Shown here: positions 25,014 to 35,693 of the stretch, piece by piece
Layout of the letters: every line of letters begins with the position of its first letter
How positions within the stretch are numbered: position 1 is the stretch's first letter
NCBI RefSeq assembly: GCF_024166365.1
Contig: NC_064825.1
Span: 106,468,480 to 106,532,479, forward strand
Source: Elephas maximus indicus
Taxonomy: Eukaryota > Chordata > Mammalia > Proboscidea > Elephantidae
Reading direction: 5' to 3'
Length of the DNA stretch: 64,000 nt
Notes under the pieces: model-generated
What the model saw: only the letters and a program-made list of their open reading frames with translations
Told to the model about the DNA's origin: nothing
Database searches by the model: none
Position numbers and translations under genes: made by a program

Positions 25014-25937
25014 ATGAAAAATGACACAGAAGTCACCACATTTGTACTGAAGGGCTTCACTGACAATCTTGAGCTGCAGGTCATCTTATTTCTTCTATTT
25101 CTAGCAATCTACCTCTTTACTCTAATAGGAAATTTAGGACTGGTTGTATTGGTCATTGAGGATTCCCGGCTCCACAACCCCATGTACTATTTTCTGGGTG
25201 TGTTATCTTTCTTGGACGCTTGCTTTTCATCATCAATTACTCCAAATATGTTAGTAGGTTTTATGTCAAAGAATAAAGCAATTTCATTCCTTGGATGTGC
25301 AACACAGATGCTGCTCTTTGTCACCTTTGGGACCACAGAATGCTTTCTCTTGGCAGCAATGGCATATGATCGCTGTGTAGCCATCTACAACCCACTTCTC
25401 TATTCAGTTAACATGTCACCCAGAGTCTATGTGTCACTCATCACTGCTTCATATGTTGGTGGTATTTCACATGCTACTTTACACACAGTAGCAACTTTTA
25501 GCCTCTCCTTCTGTGCATCCAATGAAATTAGACATGTCTTTTGCGATATCCCTCCACTCCTTGCTATCTCCTGTTCTGACACTCACATCAACCAGCTTCT
25601 ACTCTTCTATGTCGTGGGTTGTATTGAGATACTCACCATCTTGATTGTCCTGATCTCCTATGGTTTAATTTTGCTGGCGATTCTGAAGATGCCTTCTGCT
25701 AAAGGGAGGCAAAAAGTCTTTTCCACTTGTGGCTCTCACCTAACTGGAGTGTCAATTTACCATGGAACAATCCTTTTCATGTATATGAGACCAAGTTCCA
25801 GCTATGCCTTGGATCATGACATGATAGTGTCTATATTTTATACCATTGTGATTCCCATGCTGAATCCCATCATCTACAGTTTGAGGAACAAAGATGTAAA
25901 AACAGCAATAAAAAAAATGTTTGGGAGAATAAAGTAA
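25014..25937 (+). CDS. Olfactory receptor, OR5T-type, intact
   Basis: This is a class II odorant receptor, a seven-transmembrane GPCR of the olfactory neuron membrane that signals through Golf and cAMP; the ligand is unknown. The single coding exon gives 307 residues, normal for the family. Visible motifs are an N-glycosylation sequon at N3, G39-N40 in TM1, PMY at 56-58, the conserved C95 that pairs with the second extracellular loop (cysteines at 167, 177 and 187), MAYDR at 116-120, S215-Y216 in TM5, KVFSTCGSH at 234-242 and PMLNPIIYS at 281-289. The family's [10 protein letters not shown] is here [10 protein letters not shown], so the tyrosine of DRY is cysteine at 121. Overall wording ('[15 protein letters not shown]', 'LHNPMYYFL') matches human OR5T2/OR5T3 as I recall them. 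Exact orthology is not resolvable here. It is probably functional. Confidence 0.93.
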   Translation: MKNDTEVTTFVLKGFTDNLELQVILFLLFLAIYLFTLIGNLGLVVLVIEDSRLHNPMYYFLGVLSFLDACFSSSITPNMLVGFMSKNKAISFLGCATQMLLFVTFGTTECFLLAAMAYDRCVAIYNPLLYSVNMSPRVYVSLITASYVGGISHATLHTVATFSLSFCASNEIRHVFCDIPPLLAISCSDTHINQLLLFYVVGCIEILTILIVLISYGLILLAILKMPSAKGRQKVFSTCGSHLTGVSIYHGTILFMYMRPSSSYALDHDMIVSIFYTIVIPMLNPIIYSLRNKDVKTAIKKMFGRIK

Positions 25938-26139
25938 ATTTTTAGCATTAAAAATTAAAAAAATAAAATCAGGAGTCATGGCCTGTGTCTCAATATGAAG
26001 ATGATAAGAAATATGAAATGTAGTTTTAACTTATTTTTGGAGTATTTTGAAATAAAGATCATAGTCAACCCTTAACCTATGCTACTTTAACACGTACAGA
26101 AAAACTGTGCCATCAAGCTGTTTCTTAGTATGTTAATGC

Positions 26140-26260
26140 TGGTGAATGTATGTATGTGTAGATGTGTGTGGGTATACATACATATATATATACACACATA
26201 CACATACAATGATTCTGATGTATATAATATAGACACACACGTACATGGATACAATCTGTT
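26140..26260. repeat. CA/TA-rich microsatellite
   Basis: Mixed (TG)n, (TA)n and (CA)n runs. Equivalent microsatellites sit downstream of the other two plus-strand OR5T copies (39260-39355 and 53755-53860), so it predates the duplication and has diverged in length. Confidence 0.8.
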
Positions 26261-26659
26261 CTTAGAATATTTTATATTATTAACCTCTTATATTTTGGGA
26301 AATAATAAAATAATTGTTCAGTACAGCGTAATTTGAAACATTAGAAAATCTGAGAAAAAAAGTTAATTATTTTTAAAATATGAATCCAGAGTAGTTTGAA
26401 CCAATCTTTTTCCATTTTCTGATGGATTTATACATCCAGCAAAATTAGTGAACAACATATAGCTAAACGAATCAACATGAAAAAGTCCGCAAACATACAT
26501 CTGAGTTGGAAAAAAAAAAAAATTGCAGAATAGGACATTCAGTATTAAATAAAGTAACTAAAAATATTTTCAAAATTATGATATATTCTGGTAATGAGTA
26601 CATAAATATATAGTTAACTAATTACACAAAGCATATCAAGGAAAAATTGTGGATTAGAG

Positions 26660-26860
26660 TTACCTCTGATTAAGGGAACACTGAGTGCACCATGGAAAAG
26701 ATTGATGGATTGAATCCACCTAGATGCACCTAGGAAGGTCTTCTGGAAGATCACAGCCATTGAAAACCACATGGAGGGCATTTCTACTCACACACACATA
26801 GGGCCACCATGAGTCAGAATTGGCTGGGTGGAGACTTGTGTTAGCCAAAATTAAGAAAGA
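26660..26860 (+). mobile_element. Old AfroSINE, second type
   Basis: A diverged copy of the afrotherian SINE type whose body reads like 'ggttcgaacccaccca...gcacctcggaa...gaaaaccctatgg...ccatgagtcagaattg'. The blocks 'cattgaaaaccacatgga' and 'ccaccatgagtcagaattgg' are clear. A homologous copy is at about 39775-39950, so the SINE predates duplication of the OR units. Confidence 0.75.
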
Positions 26861-28669
26861 ATAGTTGTGTCCTGCACTAAATGAGTGAATATTTTAGAGA
26901 ATGAGATGAAAGTTGTCACCATTTCTTTGTCAAAGTTAAAATAACATTAAAGATTGATTGCACCACTGGAAACACAATTAATGTTTGATTTCAGATTTTA
27001 GGATGGGTATTTCATTCGTTCATTCATCCCATCAGCCAATGAGTTAGTTACCAAATATCTTTTGGACACGTACTCTAGCCTATGTATTATTTAAAAGTTT
27101 GTAATAAATGGGTAAAATATTCAGACATACCCCTTCCTCTTGTAAAGGTTATAGGCTAGGAAAAGTCACAGAGACAATAAGAAAAAATTGTTATTCAGTT
27201 GCAAGATTTATACATTATTTGAAAAAGTATTGCAGGTTGATGCGAAAAAATGTATTTTCCACTAGAATCGGTTGAATAAAAAAGGTAGAAATGATACCAG
27301 GTGTGACTTGTAATTTGGTAATTATAATAAAGAGTTGATTTCCAGTCTCTTCATGAACTTCAGATTGTCAATTTGGTGTGCATTATCTTTTTTTTAAAAA
27401 AAAAAAAAAAACAACAGTAAATGCACCAGGGCTTATTCTTGCTTCTACAAGGTAGGCTTTTTGTTAAGTTCTATCCCCAATATTCACACTAAAAATTTCC
27501 ATTGGGCAAGAATCCTGTGCTTTCCAGCTGTACAATTTTCTCAATCCGAGGGCCAGGGCACTACCCAGATCATGTAAAGGTACATTAAAAGACAAAATAT
27601 GATGGAATCATTGCATGTGTTTGTTATTCGATATAATCATTTAAGCAAGTCCCTAGGCTAGCTCCACATTTTCACTCTTTGGGTGAAATTTTGAGTGGAG
27701 CTTTGCTTAAGGAGCATTCAATTTGTCTTTCTTTCCCTGGGGAATCACACCTTTGTCTGGGAGTCTTAGACCTCATGTTCAGGGACCAGGACCTAGAAAC
27801 AAACATATTTTAGTGAGAAGGTCTTCAGGGACTTCCGACCTTTGTAAAACTCTCTAGTACACTTTATGGAGTAAACTTAGGAGTGGATCTCAGCAGATCT
27901 CTCTGCACAGGTAAGTTAAACCAAATGCCTATTACTAGGTCTAGATGTGAGGTCTAAGTGTCTTGAAAGCTCTACCAATTCATATCAAACTCAGACCTGA
28001 AATGATTCCTTCTCTGTCCTTTCTTCCAAGTAACTACAATCCTTGCCCACTGACCACTAATGGCAGTGACAGCCATATAATGCTTTCAATAACTAACACT
28101 CTGACTGATAAGTGAGCCTGAGCATCATTAAAGAAGTTCAAAATAAAGACGTAAAAATCAGTGATCAGGTTTGAGCAACTAGAAGAATGGAGAAGGGTTA
28201 GCAAATTGCTTTTTACATATGATGAATTCGATGTTTTTATGGAAGCAAGTATTTACCAGATAGTCTTAATCCAGGCAGAGTTGCAGCTAAAAAATATCAG
28301 CTGTAATGATTTGTGATAGTGTCCTGTAGCATCTGGAACAAAAAAACTGAAAGACACTAAATGTTATCTACCAATGCGAGTAATGATAACTTGAGAATTT
28401 CACATTGTCTCCATGCAGAAGTCAATGCTGAAAAATTTCTTAAGCATTTTGAAATTTTGGTCTAATTATACTCGACCTTTGTCACATCCTTATATTATTA
28501 CCAGTTTCGTGTACAAAGAGTGTAAGTAATTATGTCCCCTAATGTCGTCCATTGTGTTTGAAAGCCATGGAGACACAATGATATCAGACAGAAAAAGCAT
28601 AGATTGTTCCTTATTCACAATCTAAAGATGTGAATATGATATTTGTTAACACAGCAATAACTTCTTGAG

Positions 28670-28760
28670 ATTAAATATATATAATATGTATCTATATATA
28701 TACGTGTATATGTATATGCACACACGCATATATGTGTGTATATATATATAAATGTTTAAG
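28670..28760. repeat. TA/TG microsatellite
   Basis: A run of ta, tg and ca dinucleotides. The equivalent place in unit B (about 41640-41680) is much shorter. Confidence 0.75.
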
Positions 28761-29094
28761 CCTACATGCGTCTATACATCTTACACAGTAGTAAGTAGGA
28801 ATTTTATATAAATAGTAATGAAATACTGCCTATTAAAACATGTTTTCATATAAAAGCAGTTCAAATTAAAGAAATTTAAGAAAAAATAAATAAATGATAT
28901 TACTATAAGTATAAAAATATGGCAAAAAAATTAAAGGTATTATCTAAATATTTTAAGTTTGGGGATCCAAGCTCCAGAACAGTATAGAATAATGAGTCCT
29001 CATTTGCAGGGAGCATATGTTGCCTTAGTATGAAGAGAAGTGCTTTCTTCTCTAGAACTGGCAGAATTTGATGGATGTTTTAGAAGGCTCTGTA

Positions 29095-29300
29095 TACCAG
29101 GTAAGTGACACAGTTGTTAAAGGCTTGACTGCTAACAGAAAAGTCAGCAGTTTGAACCCACCAACCACTCTGCAGGAGAAAGGTCTGGCAGTCTCCTTCC
29201 ATAAAGATCACACCCTTGGAAACCCTGTGGGACAGTTCTACCCTGTCCTATAAGGTCGCTGTGTGTCAAAATTGATTCAACGAAAATGGTTTTGGTTTAA
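29095..29300 (+). mobile_element. AfroSINE
   Basis: Shows 'gttgttaaaggcttgactgc', a B-box-like 'cagtttgaacccacc', 'cttggaaaccctgtggga', and 'aaggtcgctgtgtgtcaaaa' followed by a T-rich tail. Diverged but complete in outline. Confidence 0.8.
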
Positions 29301-29562
29301 TTTTTGCTCTATACTAGATAGGAAACTTCTTAAGTGGTCCTGAAGCATAAGAGTTTACATTTCTGAGAAAGAGCTTCAAAATTATTTAAAGTCAATAAAA
29401 TTGAAATTTTGTCCCCTTTCCTGATTTTTGCATTGTCCAGGGTGATAAACCTTAGGATGAAAAGAGTCTTTGATGCCAACAGTTAGTCTCTATGTCCTGG
29501 TGGCCACTGAGAGCTCATACTTGGAAGTAATTTTTGTACTTAGTGCAAGATACCTTCAAATA

Positions 29563-29713
29563 CAGCTCGCCTATGAGTCAATTCTGACTCATAACGACCC
29601 GATAGGACAGAGTAGATCTGCCGCATATGGTTTCCAAGAAGTGCCTGGTGGATTTAAACTGCTGACCTTTTGGTTAGCAGCACTAGCTCTTAACCACACC
29701 ACCAGGGTTTCTA
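29563..29713 (-). mobile_element. AfroSINE
   Basis: Minus-strand copy: 'tgagtcaattctgactcata', 'cctggtggatttaaactgct' and the terminal 'accaccagggtttct' (the complement of the agaaaccctggtgg start). Confidence 0.85.
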
Positions 29714-29787
29714 CCTCCAAATAAGTTAAATGGAAATATACTCTTGAAATCAACTCAAAAACTCTTTAATAATTAGCTAGCAGTATC

Positions 29788-30330
29788 GTTTCTTTTTTTT
29801 TTTTTTAATATTGTGTTTAGACGCAAGTTTGCAGGGCAAATTAGTTTCTCATTGAACAATTAATACACATATTGTTTTGTGACATTGGTTGCCAAATCCA
29901 CAACAGGTCATCACTCTCCCTTTCTCCACCTTTGGTCCCCATTACCAACTTTCCTGTCCCCTCATGCCTTTTGGTCCTTGCCCCTGGGCTGGTGTGTCCA
30001 TTTTGTCTCATTTTGTTTTATGGGCCTGTCTAAATTTTGACTGAAGGGGTGAACCTCAGAAGTGACTTCTGCACTCAGTTAAAACTATGTACAGAGGCCA
30101 TACTCCTGGGGTTTCTCTAGTCTCTATCAGTAAGTCTGGTTTTTTTTTTTTGTGAGTTTGAATTTTGTTCTACATTTTCTCCCGCTCTGTCTGGGACCCT
30201 CTGTTGCGATCCCTGTCAGAGCAGCTGGTGGTGGTAGCTGAGCATCAGCTAGTTGTGCCAGACTCAGTCTGGTGGGGGCTGTGCTAGTTGTAGGCCCATT
30301 AGTCCTTTGGCCTAATCTTTTCCTTAAGCC
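29788..30330 (-). mobile_element. Old L1 3' UTR fragment
   Basis: A T tract followed by 'tgtttagacgcaagtttgca' and 'tagtctctatcagtaagtct'. The layout parallels the 3' UTRs of the three large L1s (polyT, 'gtgaacgtttacaaat', 'agtctcagtcagaccattaa') but is clearly more diverged. I read it as a 5'-truncated copy of an older L1 family. Confidence 0.65.
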
Positions 30331-31125
30331 ATTTCTTATCCAAACTATGACACTTTGGAAAATGAAATGGGACATTAAAATAATATTAGGTACATATTTT
30401 TCAAAAGTTTATATACTGATGTATTATTATGTGAGTAGATCTATAAAATTTATGTATTCACAAAATGATTTAGAATCAAAATTATTGGTAAAAAAACTAA
30501 ATTCTTTTCAGGGGTGAGTGTTCAATCAGACAAGGTGCAGGGGTAGAAAAAACAAGGAGGAGAAAATTGGGGGTAGTTTTACAGAAACGTCATTTTTCTG
30601 ACATGTACTCATTGAACAAAGAACTCTGACTTTTCCATCAGTTGTATTTAGTAGAGGAGGGAATTAATAATAAGGATATTAAATACATACACTCTCCCTC
30701 CTCAAAGCTAATTGCACTAAAGCACATTAGACAATAAGTAATTGATGTTCTTGTTGTTGACATTCTTGCTCTTGTTGAATGAACAATATGTTTGTAAAAT
30801 CTGTTGTATTTTGTAGTGAACGATGCACTGAATAGCATTATGTACAGCAATCTGACAGGAAATATGTTGATCAAAGTAGGTGTTGCTATAAGTTTTTACG
30901 TGGTAAATTTACCCTGTTATAAAAGTTAGCATTCTTTTTTGTTTCATAGTAGGAGACAAGAGATATGGGATAGTTGGTGCAAAACAATCGGATCAGCTTA
31001 TCAGATACATATTTGTTTTACCTTTAAATGGAAAAAAAAAGAATGAGAGAGTCATGTTTGTGGAGGAGCCTGTTTTGTTTTGTGAAAGATACAGCTGAAT
31101 ATCAGGTGGCCCAGAGTGTTACATA

Positions 31126-31342
31126 CACCAAAACCAAAAAACCAAACCCATTGCAGTTGAGCCGATCCTGATTGCTGGCAACCCTAAAGGACACAGTAGA
31201 ACTACCTCGTAGGGTTCCTAAGGTTGTAAATCTGTAGGGAAGGAGACTGCCACATCTATCTCCCATGGAGCAGCTGGTGGCTTTGAACTGCCAACTTTTC
31301 AGTTAGCAGTGGAGCACTTAACCACTGTGCCATCAGGACCGC
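31126..31342 (-). mobile_element. AfroSINE with internal extra sequence
   Basis: Minus-strand SINE: 'accaaacccattgcagttga' at the left and 'taaccactgtgccatcagga' at the right. A stretch in the middle ('ggttgtaaatctgtagggaa') is characteristic of a longer AfroSINE variant. Confidence 0.8.
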
Positions 31343-31858
31343 CCATTTTGCATCTACAAAATTATAATTTAATTGCTATTTCTTTTTCGATTATAAGACT
31401 CTCCGCCCAAGTACAATATGATACTGATGTTAAAATTAAAAAAAAAAAAGAGGAAATAAATATTAATGTCATTCAAAATAAGCTACTACTAATAATAATA
31501 ACTACAAGGAACATCTATTTTGAAATCATTAAGTGCCAAGATTTGTGCTTACTAACCTATATATGTACATTATACCAGTTAATTTGCACTGCACAAAATA
31601 TAAATATTTGAGCAAAAGCAAAGACCTAGTGTTTGGTGGAATAAAACAACAATATCAACAAGGGCAAGAGCAAAACAAACAAACCAAATTAAAAATAAAT
31701 AAATAAATTAACCCAATGTTCAGCCCATACCTTTGAAACAGGCTGCTCAACCATATACTGGAACTCAAGCTTTCAGTTATCAGTCGAGCACTTATATTGA
31801 ACAGTACATGAGTCAATTTTTTTTCCTTCTTCTTTCTTCTTTCTCTTCTTTCCCTCCC

Positions 31859-32430
31859 CTAGCCCATCACTGCCTTCATGTAAGATCCTGGTATTAACTT
31901 CCCAAATGGTTAAGTGTTAACCAATGTTTCCTCTAGGACTGTGGAAAACAAGTGATATTGATCTAAGCTTGTTAAATTCCTCTAGCCCATCACTGCCTCC
32001 AAGTAAGATCCTGATGTTAGCTCCCCAAATGGTTAAGGGTTAACCGATGTTTCCTCTAAGACTGTGGAAAACAAGTGATATTGATCTAAGCCTGTCAAAA
32101 AAGAGGAAGGATGGCATCAGCCATCCCCTGAGCTGTTGGGATAATGGCAGCAGAAGATCAATCTGTGTGATATAAGACCAGGGAAAAACCAAATAGAAGA
32201 AAGAGAATGCACATTCCACAAGCTCCTAAAATCCATGTCCTCCTTTCCCTATAAAACTCCAGCTGGACAACAGTTCCAGGAGACAGAGGATTTTGGAGGA
32301 GATCATTCCCCTCTGTGTCCATATATCAGTATAGCTCATAAAGCTCTTACTACCCACCTCACCCTTGTCTCTAGAATTGGGTGTTTGGGGCAGGTGGCTC
32401 TAAATTGCAAAGTTGCAGTAACACCTTTAT
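31859..32430 (+). mobile_element. Putative ERV1-like solo LTR with tandem repeat (fossil)
   Basis: A direct repeat of 123 bp (31859-31981 and 31982-32097 or so) is followed by a TATA-like ccctataaaactcc at about 32248 and a poly(A)-like cataaagctct at about 32335. A U3 duplication, TATA box and poly(A) signal in this order suggest an LTR on the plus strand. No internal retroviral sequence is attached, and I could not fix its ends. Confidence 0.45.
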
Positions 32431-32587
32431 CCAGTCAATACCTATGTAGACTGTAAGTAACTTAACTTCATGGAGCCTCAGTTGTCTCATCAGACATGGA
32501 AATATTTACATGCATCTCCTAAAGGTCCAATACAGAATAAGACATAATTATTTCAAAACATTTAGCTTAGTTCTAGACACATAATGA

Positions 32588-32782
32588 GAGTCCCCGGGTG
32601 GCACAAAAGGTTAAGCACTTGAATACTAGGAGAAATGTTGGTGGTTCAAACCCACCCAAGGGAGACAGGCTTGGCGACTGGCTTCAGAAAGGTCACAGTC
32701 TTGATATCCCCGTGAAATAGTTCTGCTTTGCACACGTGGGGTCACCATGAGTCAGAATCTGCTAGACCAACAGCAACGAGAA
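32588..32782 (+). mobile_element. AfroSINE, second type
   Basis: 'gggtggcacaaaaggttaag' (A-box side), 'ggtggttcaaacccaccca' (B box), and 'ggggtcaccatgagtcagaa' at the 3' end. One of the better preserved copies of this type here. Confidence 0.85.
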
Positions 32783-33394
32783 GGACATAATGAACACTAA
32801 ATAAAAGTTAGCATTCTATCCCACCCATTTCTCTATAGAAGTAAACTAACGTGACTGAACTTTAACAAATGAAATCTGTAAGTAATAAAACTTAACTAAC
32901 AACAATGACAAAACAGGTTTCAAACAGTTTAAGGAAAAGGAGGATAAACTGGAAAAGGAAGCGAAGTCTGATACAAAGTAAAAATAGAGAGTAATCCAGA
33001 AAACAATTCCAGTGAGAGTTTTGGTGTATTGGGCAGAAGAAAGAAAATGCGATTAAGAAAGTAGGATTCAGTCTTCTGGCAACTAAAGAAGGAAGAGCAT
33101 TGAGATGCAGGTCTATCTGTGCGTAGTGGAAGCAGAGTGATGTGCTCAAAATCGTTAAGGAAAATGCTACAGCTCTGGATGGGTTTCCCACGAGATACTG
33201 AAATACATAAAACACCCAAGGAGACGAAGCTGGGAGAGCTGGAGAGGAAGCCTGTGGCAGTTAAGCAGAAAGATAGCTGGAGGTCACTCTGGCTCACCAA
33301 CTTCAACTCTGTAAAGACAGTTCTTTTTTATCACTTGAAAAACCATCCTAAAGAAAATATATACATCTCATCCAACATCACTGGAAAAATATTC

Positions 33395-33535
33395 ATGCAT
33401 ATATATATATATATTATGACACATATATATGTATATATATAATTATATTCTGCTGTTAGGGGCCATTGATTTGGTTTGGAATCATAGTAACCCTCTGTAC
33501 AACATACATGTGTGTGTATATACATATACATATAA
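33395..33535. repeat. AT/GT microsatellite
   Basis: Interrupted (TA)n and (TG)n with 'catatatatatatatatat' runs. Short frames through it are chance. Confidence 0.75.
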
Positions 33536-33564
33536 TTCGATTCTTTTTTTTAATGTACAATATA

Positions 33565-33727
33565 GAAAACCCTGGCGGTTTAGTGTTTAAGAGCTATGGC
33601 TGCTAACCAAAAGTTTGGCAGTTCAAATTCACCCGGCACTCCTTGGAAACCTTATGGGTCAGTTCTGCTCTATCCTATAGGATCCTATGAGTCAGAATCA
33701 ACTAGATGGCAACTGGCTGGATTTTAT
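33565..33727 (+). mobile_element. AfroSINE, first type
   Basis: 'gaaaaccctggcggtttagt', 'ggcagttcaaattcacccg', 'cactccttggaaacctta' and 'ctatgagtcagaatcaac' in the standard order, with a T-rich tail. Confidence 0.88.
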
Positions 33728-34040
33728 TGTTTGTTTCATTTTATGTACAATATATATGTATCATTCAATATTTAAATTACTTCCAACAGTGAATACATAA
33801 ATTGTTTACAGAAACAATTTTAAGAACCAACCTCAGCTGTTTTCTGATGATGTTATATTTTGGAAATTTCTGAAAATGTGGGAGAGAAACAATTAAGATC
33901 TGAAACTCCTAAGTGTGAAAGAAAATAAACAGGTTTTAAATGAAACTGTAACAAGGAATTATCCTTTAATGGTAAAATTAATTTTACCTTTTATTAATCT
34001 CTTTCCAACTTGCCTGTTTAAAGACAAAACAACACAATAA

Positions 34041-34988
34041 ATGGCTCCAGGGAATCTCACAAGGGTGACTGAGTTCATTCTCATGGGAATCGCAGACCTT
34101 CCTGAGCTCCAGGTCCCCCTTTTCTTTGTCTTCCTGGTGATCTATGGGCTGACTGTGGTAGGGAACTTGGGCACCATCACCCTTACCAGTGTTGACTCCA
34201 GACTTCAAACCCCCATGTACTTTTTCCTTCGACACTTGGCTATCACTAATCTTGGCAATTCTACCACCATTGCCCCTAAAATGTTGCTCAACTTCTTGGC
34301 TAAGAAGAAAACCATCTCATACTACTGTTGTGCAGCTCAACTAGGTGGATTCTTAGTTTTCGTGGTGGCTGAAGTTTTCATACTGGCGGCAATGGCCTAT
34401 GACCGCTATGTGGCCATTTGCAACTCCCTGCTCTACATGGTGGTGGTATCTCGGCAGATCTGCCTTCTGCTAGTATCTCTCATATACCTCTACAGCCTGA
34501 GCACAGCACTGACTGCCTCTTCCTGTGTGTTCTCTGTGTCATACTGTTCTTCCAATGTAATCAACCATTTTTATTGTGATAACGTCCCTTTGCTAGCATT
34601 GTCCTGTTCTGATACTTACATTCCAGATACAACAGTGTTCATGTTATCAGGTATCGACCTGTTTTTCTCCTTGATCATTGTTCTAATATCCTACTTCAAC
34701 ATTTTCCTCACCGTTTTGAGGATACAGTCCTCAGAAGGGAGACAGAAAGCTTTTTCCACCTGTGCTTCTCACTTGATGGCCGTCACTGTGTTCTATGGGA
34801 CCCTCCTTTTCATGTATATGCAACCAACAACCAACCACTCATTAGATACTGATAAAATGGCCTCAGTCTTTTACACCCTAGTGATACCAATGCTGAATCC
34901 CATTATTTACAGCCTAAGGAACAAGGAAGTGAAGGATGCACTGAAGAGATTCCTTAATAACCCATGCAAATCTCTCAAACTAGTGTAA
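34041..34988 (+). CDS. Olfactory receptor, OR8J-type, intact
   Basis: This class II odorant receptor has 315 residues in one coding exon. The motifs are all in place: sequon N5-L-T, G41-N42 in TM1, PMY at 58-60, conserved C96, MAYDRY at 118-123, second-loop cysteines near 169, 179 and 189, S217-Y218, KAFSTCASH at 236-244, and PMLNPIIYS at 283-291. The text ('MAPGNLTRVTEFIL', 'TSVDSRLQTPMYFFLRHLAI', 'VINHFYCDNVPLLALSCSDT') is close to human OR8J1/OR8J3 as remembered. The usual ICNPL after DRY is ICNSL (S129), a mild oddity. The start codon has a good context (aataaATGG). A pyrimidine-rich tract ending 'tttaaag' at 34023 is a plausible acceptor for an upstream non-coding exon. A broken duplicate lies at 41954-43493. 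Confidence 0.94.
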   Translation: MAPGNLTRVTEFILMGIADLPELQVPLFFVFLVIYGLTVVGNLGTITLTSVDSRLQTPMYFFLRHLAITNLGNSTTIAPKMLLNFLAKKKTISYYCCAAQLGGFLVFVVAEVFILAAMAYDRYVAICNSLLYMVVVSRQICLLLVSLIYLYSLSTALTASSCVFSVSYCSSNVINHFYCDNVPLLALSCSDTYIPDTTVFMLSGIDLFFSLIIVLISYFNIFLTVLRIQSSEGRQKAFSTCASHLMAVTVFYGTLLFMYMQPTTNHSLDTDKMASVFYTLVIPMLNPIIYSLRNKEVKDALKRFLNNPCKSLKLV

Positions 34989-35287
34989 ATAAATACCTAC
35001 AACTGTCGTCTTCTAAAAGTCTTAATTTGCTCCTGACAAAGCTGCTGTTAAGTGAAGAGACATTTTAAATGGTTAAAAAAAAAAAATCTATTCATTTCCA
35101 TGTGAAAAATACTAAGGCATTTTTTTCCCAATTCAAAACACCAATCTTCCTAGAGGGATAAAGTTTCCAATTACACAATGAAAATGAACTTACCTATGTT
35201 ATAAACAACAGTTTGAAAATAAACTAATACATCATATAAATAAATTGCAACTTGTTCAAAGGTTTGTGTTTTATACCCTCTACATGT

Positions 35288-35440
35288 TGTTGTTAGGTGT
35301 CATCAAGTCCATTTCTACTCATAGGGACATTATGTACAAGAGAAGGAAACACTGCCTGGTCCTGAGCCATCCTCCTGATCATTGTTATGTTTGAGCCCAT
35401 TGTTGCAGCCCCTGTGTCAATCCATCTCCTTGAGGGTCTT
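35288..35440 (-). mobile_element. RTE/BovB-type 3' tail
   Basis: Minus strand: 'gttgttgttaggtgtcatca' start, 'actgcctggtcctgagccat' and 'tgtgtcaatccatctcctt'. Absent from the equivalent place in unit B (about 43785), so it was inserted after the duplication. Confidence 0.8.
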
Positions 35441-35489
35441 CAACCTAGGTGCCATATTTGTTTGCAAATAAGAAGAAACAGCTACAAAC

Positions 35490-35693
35490 AAAAGGTATCT
35501 AGGTGGTGCAAATTGTTCTTGCTAGCCCAAAGATTGGAGAATCAGACTCACCCAGCAGTGCCAGGAAAGAAAGGCCTTGTGATTCTCTTCCTTTAAGATT
35601 ACAGCCAAGAAAACACTGGAAAAATTTCTACTCTGTAACACATGGGTTGGTCCTGAATTGAAATTGACTTGCTGGCAACTAACAACAACAACA
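35490..35693 (+). mobile_element. Old AfroSINE with RTE-like tail
   Basis: 'taggtggtgcaaattgttct' to 'gcaactaacaacaacaac'. The ACAACAACAAC tail is that of RTE-mobilised SINEs. A matching copy at 43790-43990 shows that it predates the duplication. Confidence 0.75.

Larger units (their letters stand above)
25938..28880. repeat. Duplication block Z, copy A (downstream of OR5T)
   Basis: Non-coding. It aligns with 39046-41690 in unit B and, for its first few hundred bases, with 53542-53860 in unit C. Shared marks are a CA/TA microsatellite, a decayed SINE, 'tatttcattc' plus 'cattc' repeats, and 'gtgagactgagcat'-like text. Copy A keeps about 230 bp (27500-27705) that copy B has replaced with a T tract at about 40600-40620. 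Confidence 0.75.
28881..33770. other. Repeat-rich stretch present only in unit A
   Basis: Unit B joins the two flanks of this stretch directly at about 41690-41720, so it is either a gain in A or a deletion in B. It holds AfroSINEs, an old L1 3' end, a putative LTR with a 123-bp tandem duplication, and microsatellites. I see no gene in it. The parts between named repeats (30335-31120, 32785-33390) are unassigned. Confidence 0.6.

Noticed and set aside
26130-26336. Open frame rich in Tyr, Ile and His
   Set aside because: It is translated microsatellite sequence, as are the similar frames at 33331-33531, 39265-39486 and 53622-53956.
33119-33442. Overlapping frames of 107-125 residues on both strands near 32.9-33.4 kb
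   Set aside because: No motif, no homologous frame in a duplicate unit, and one runs into a microsatellite. Chance frames.
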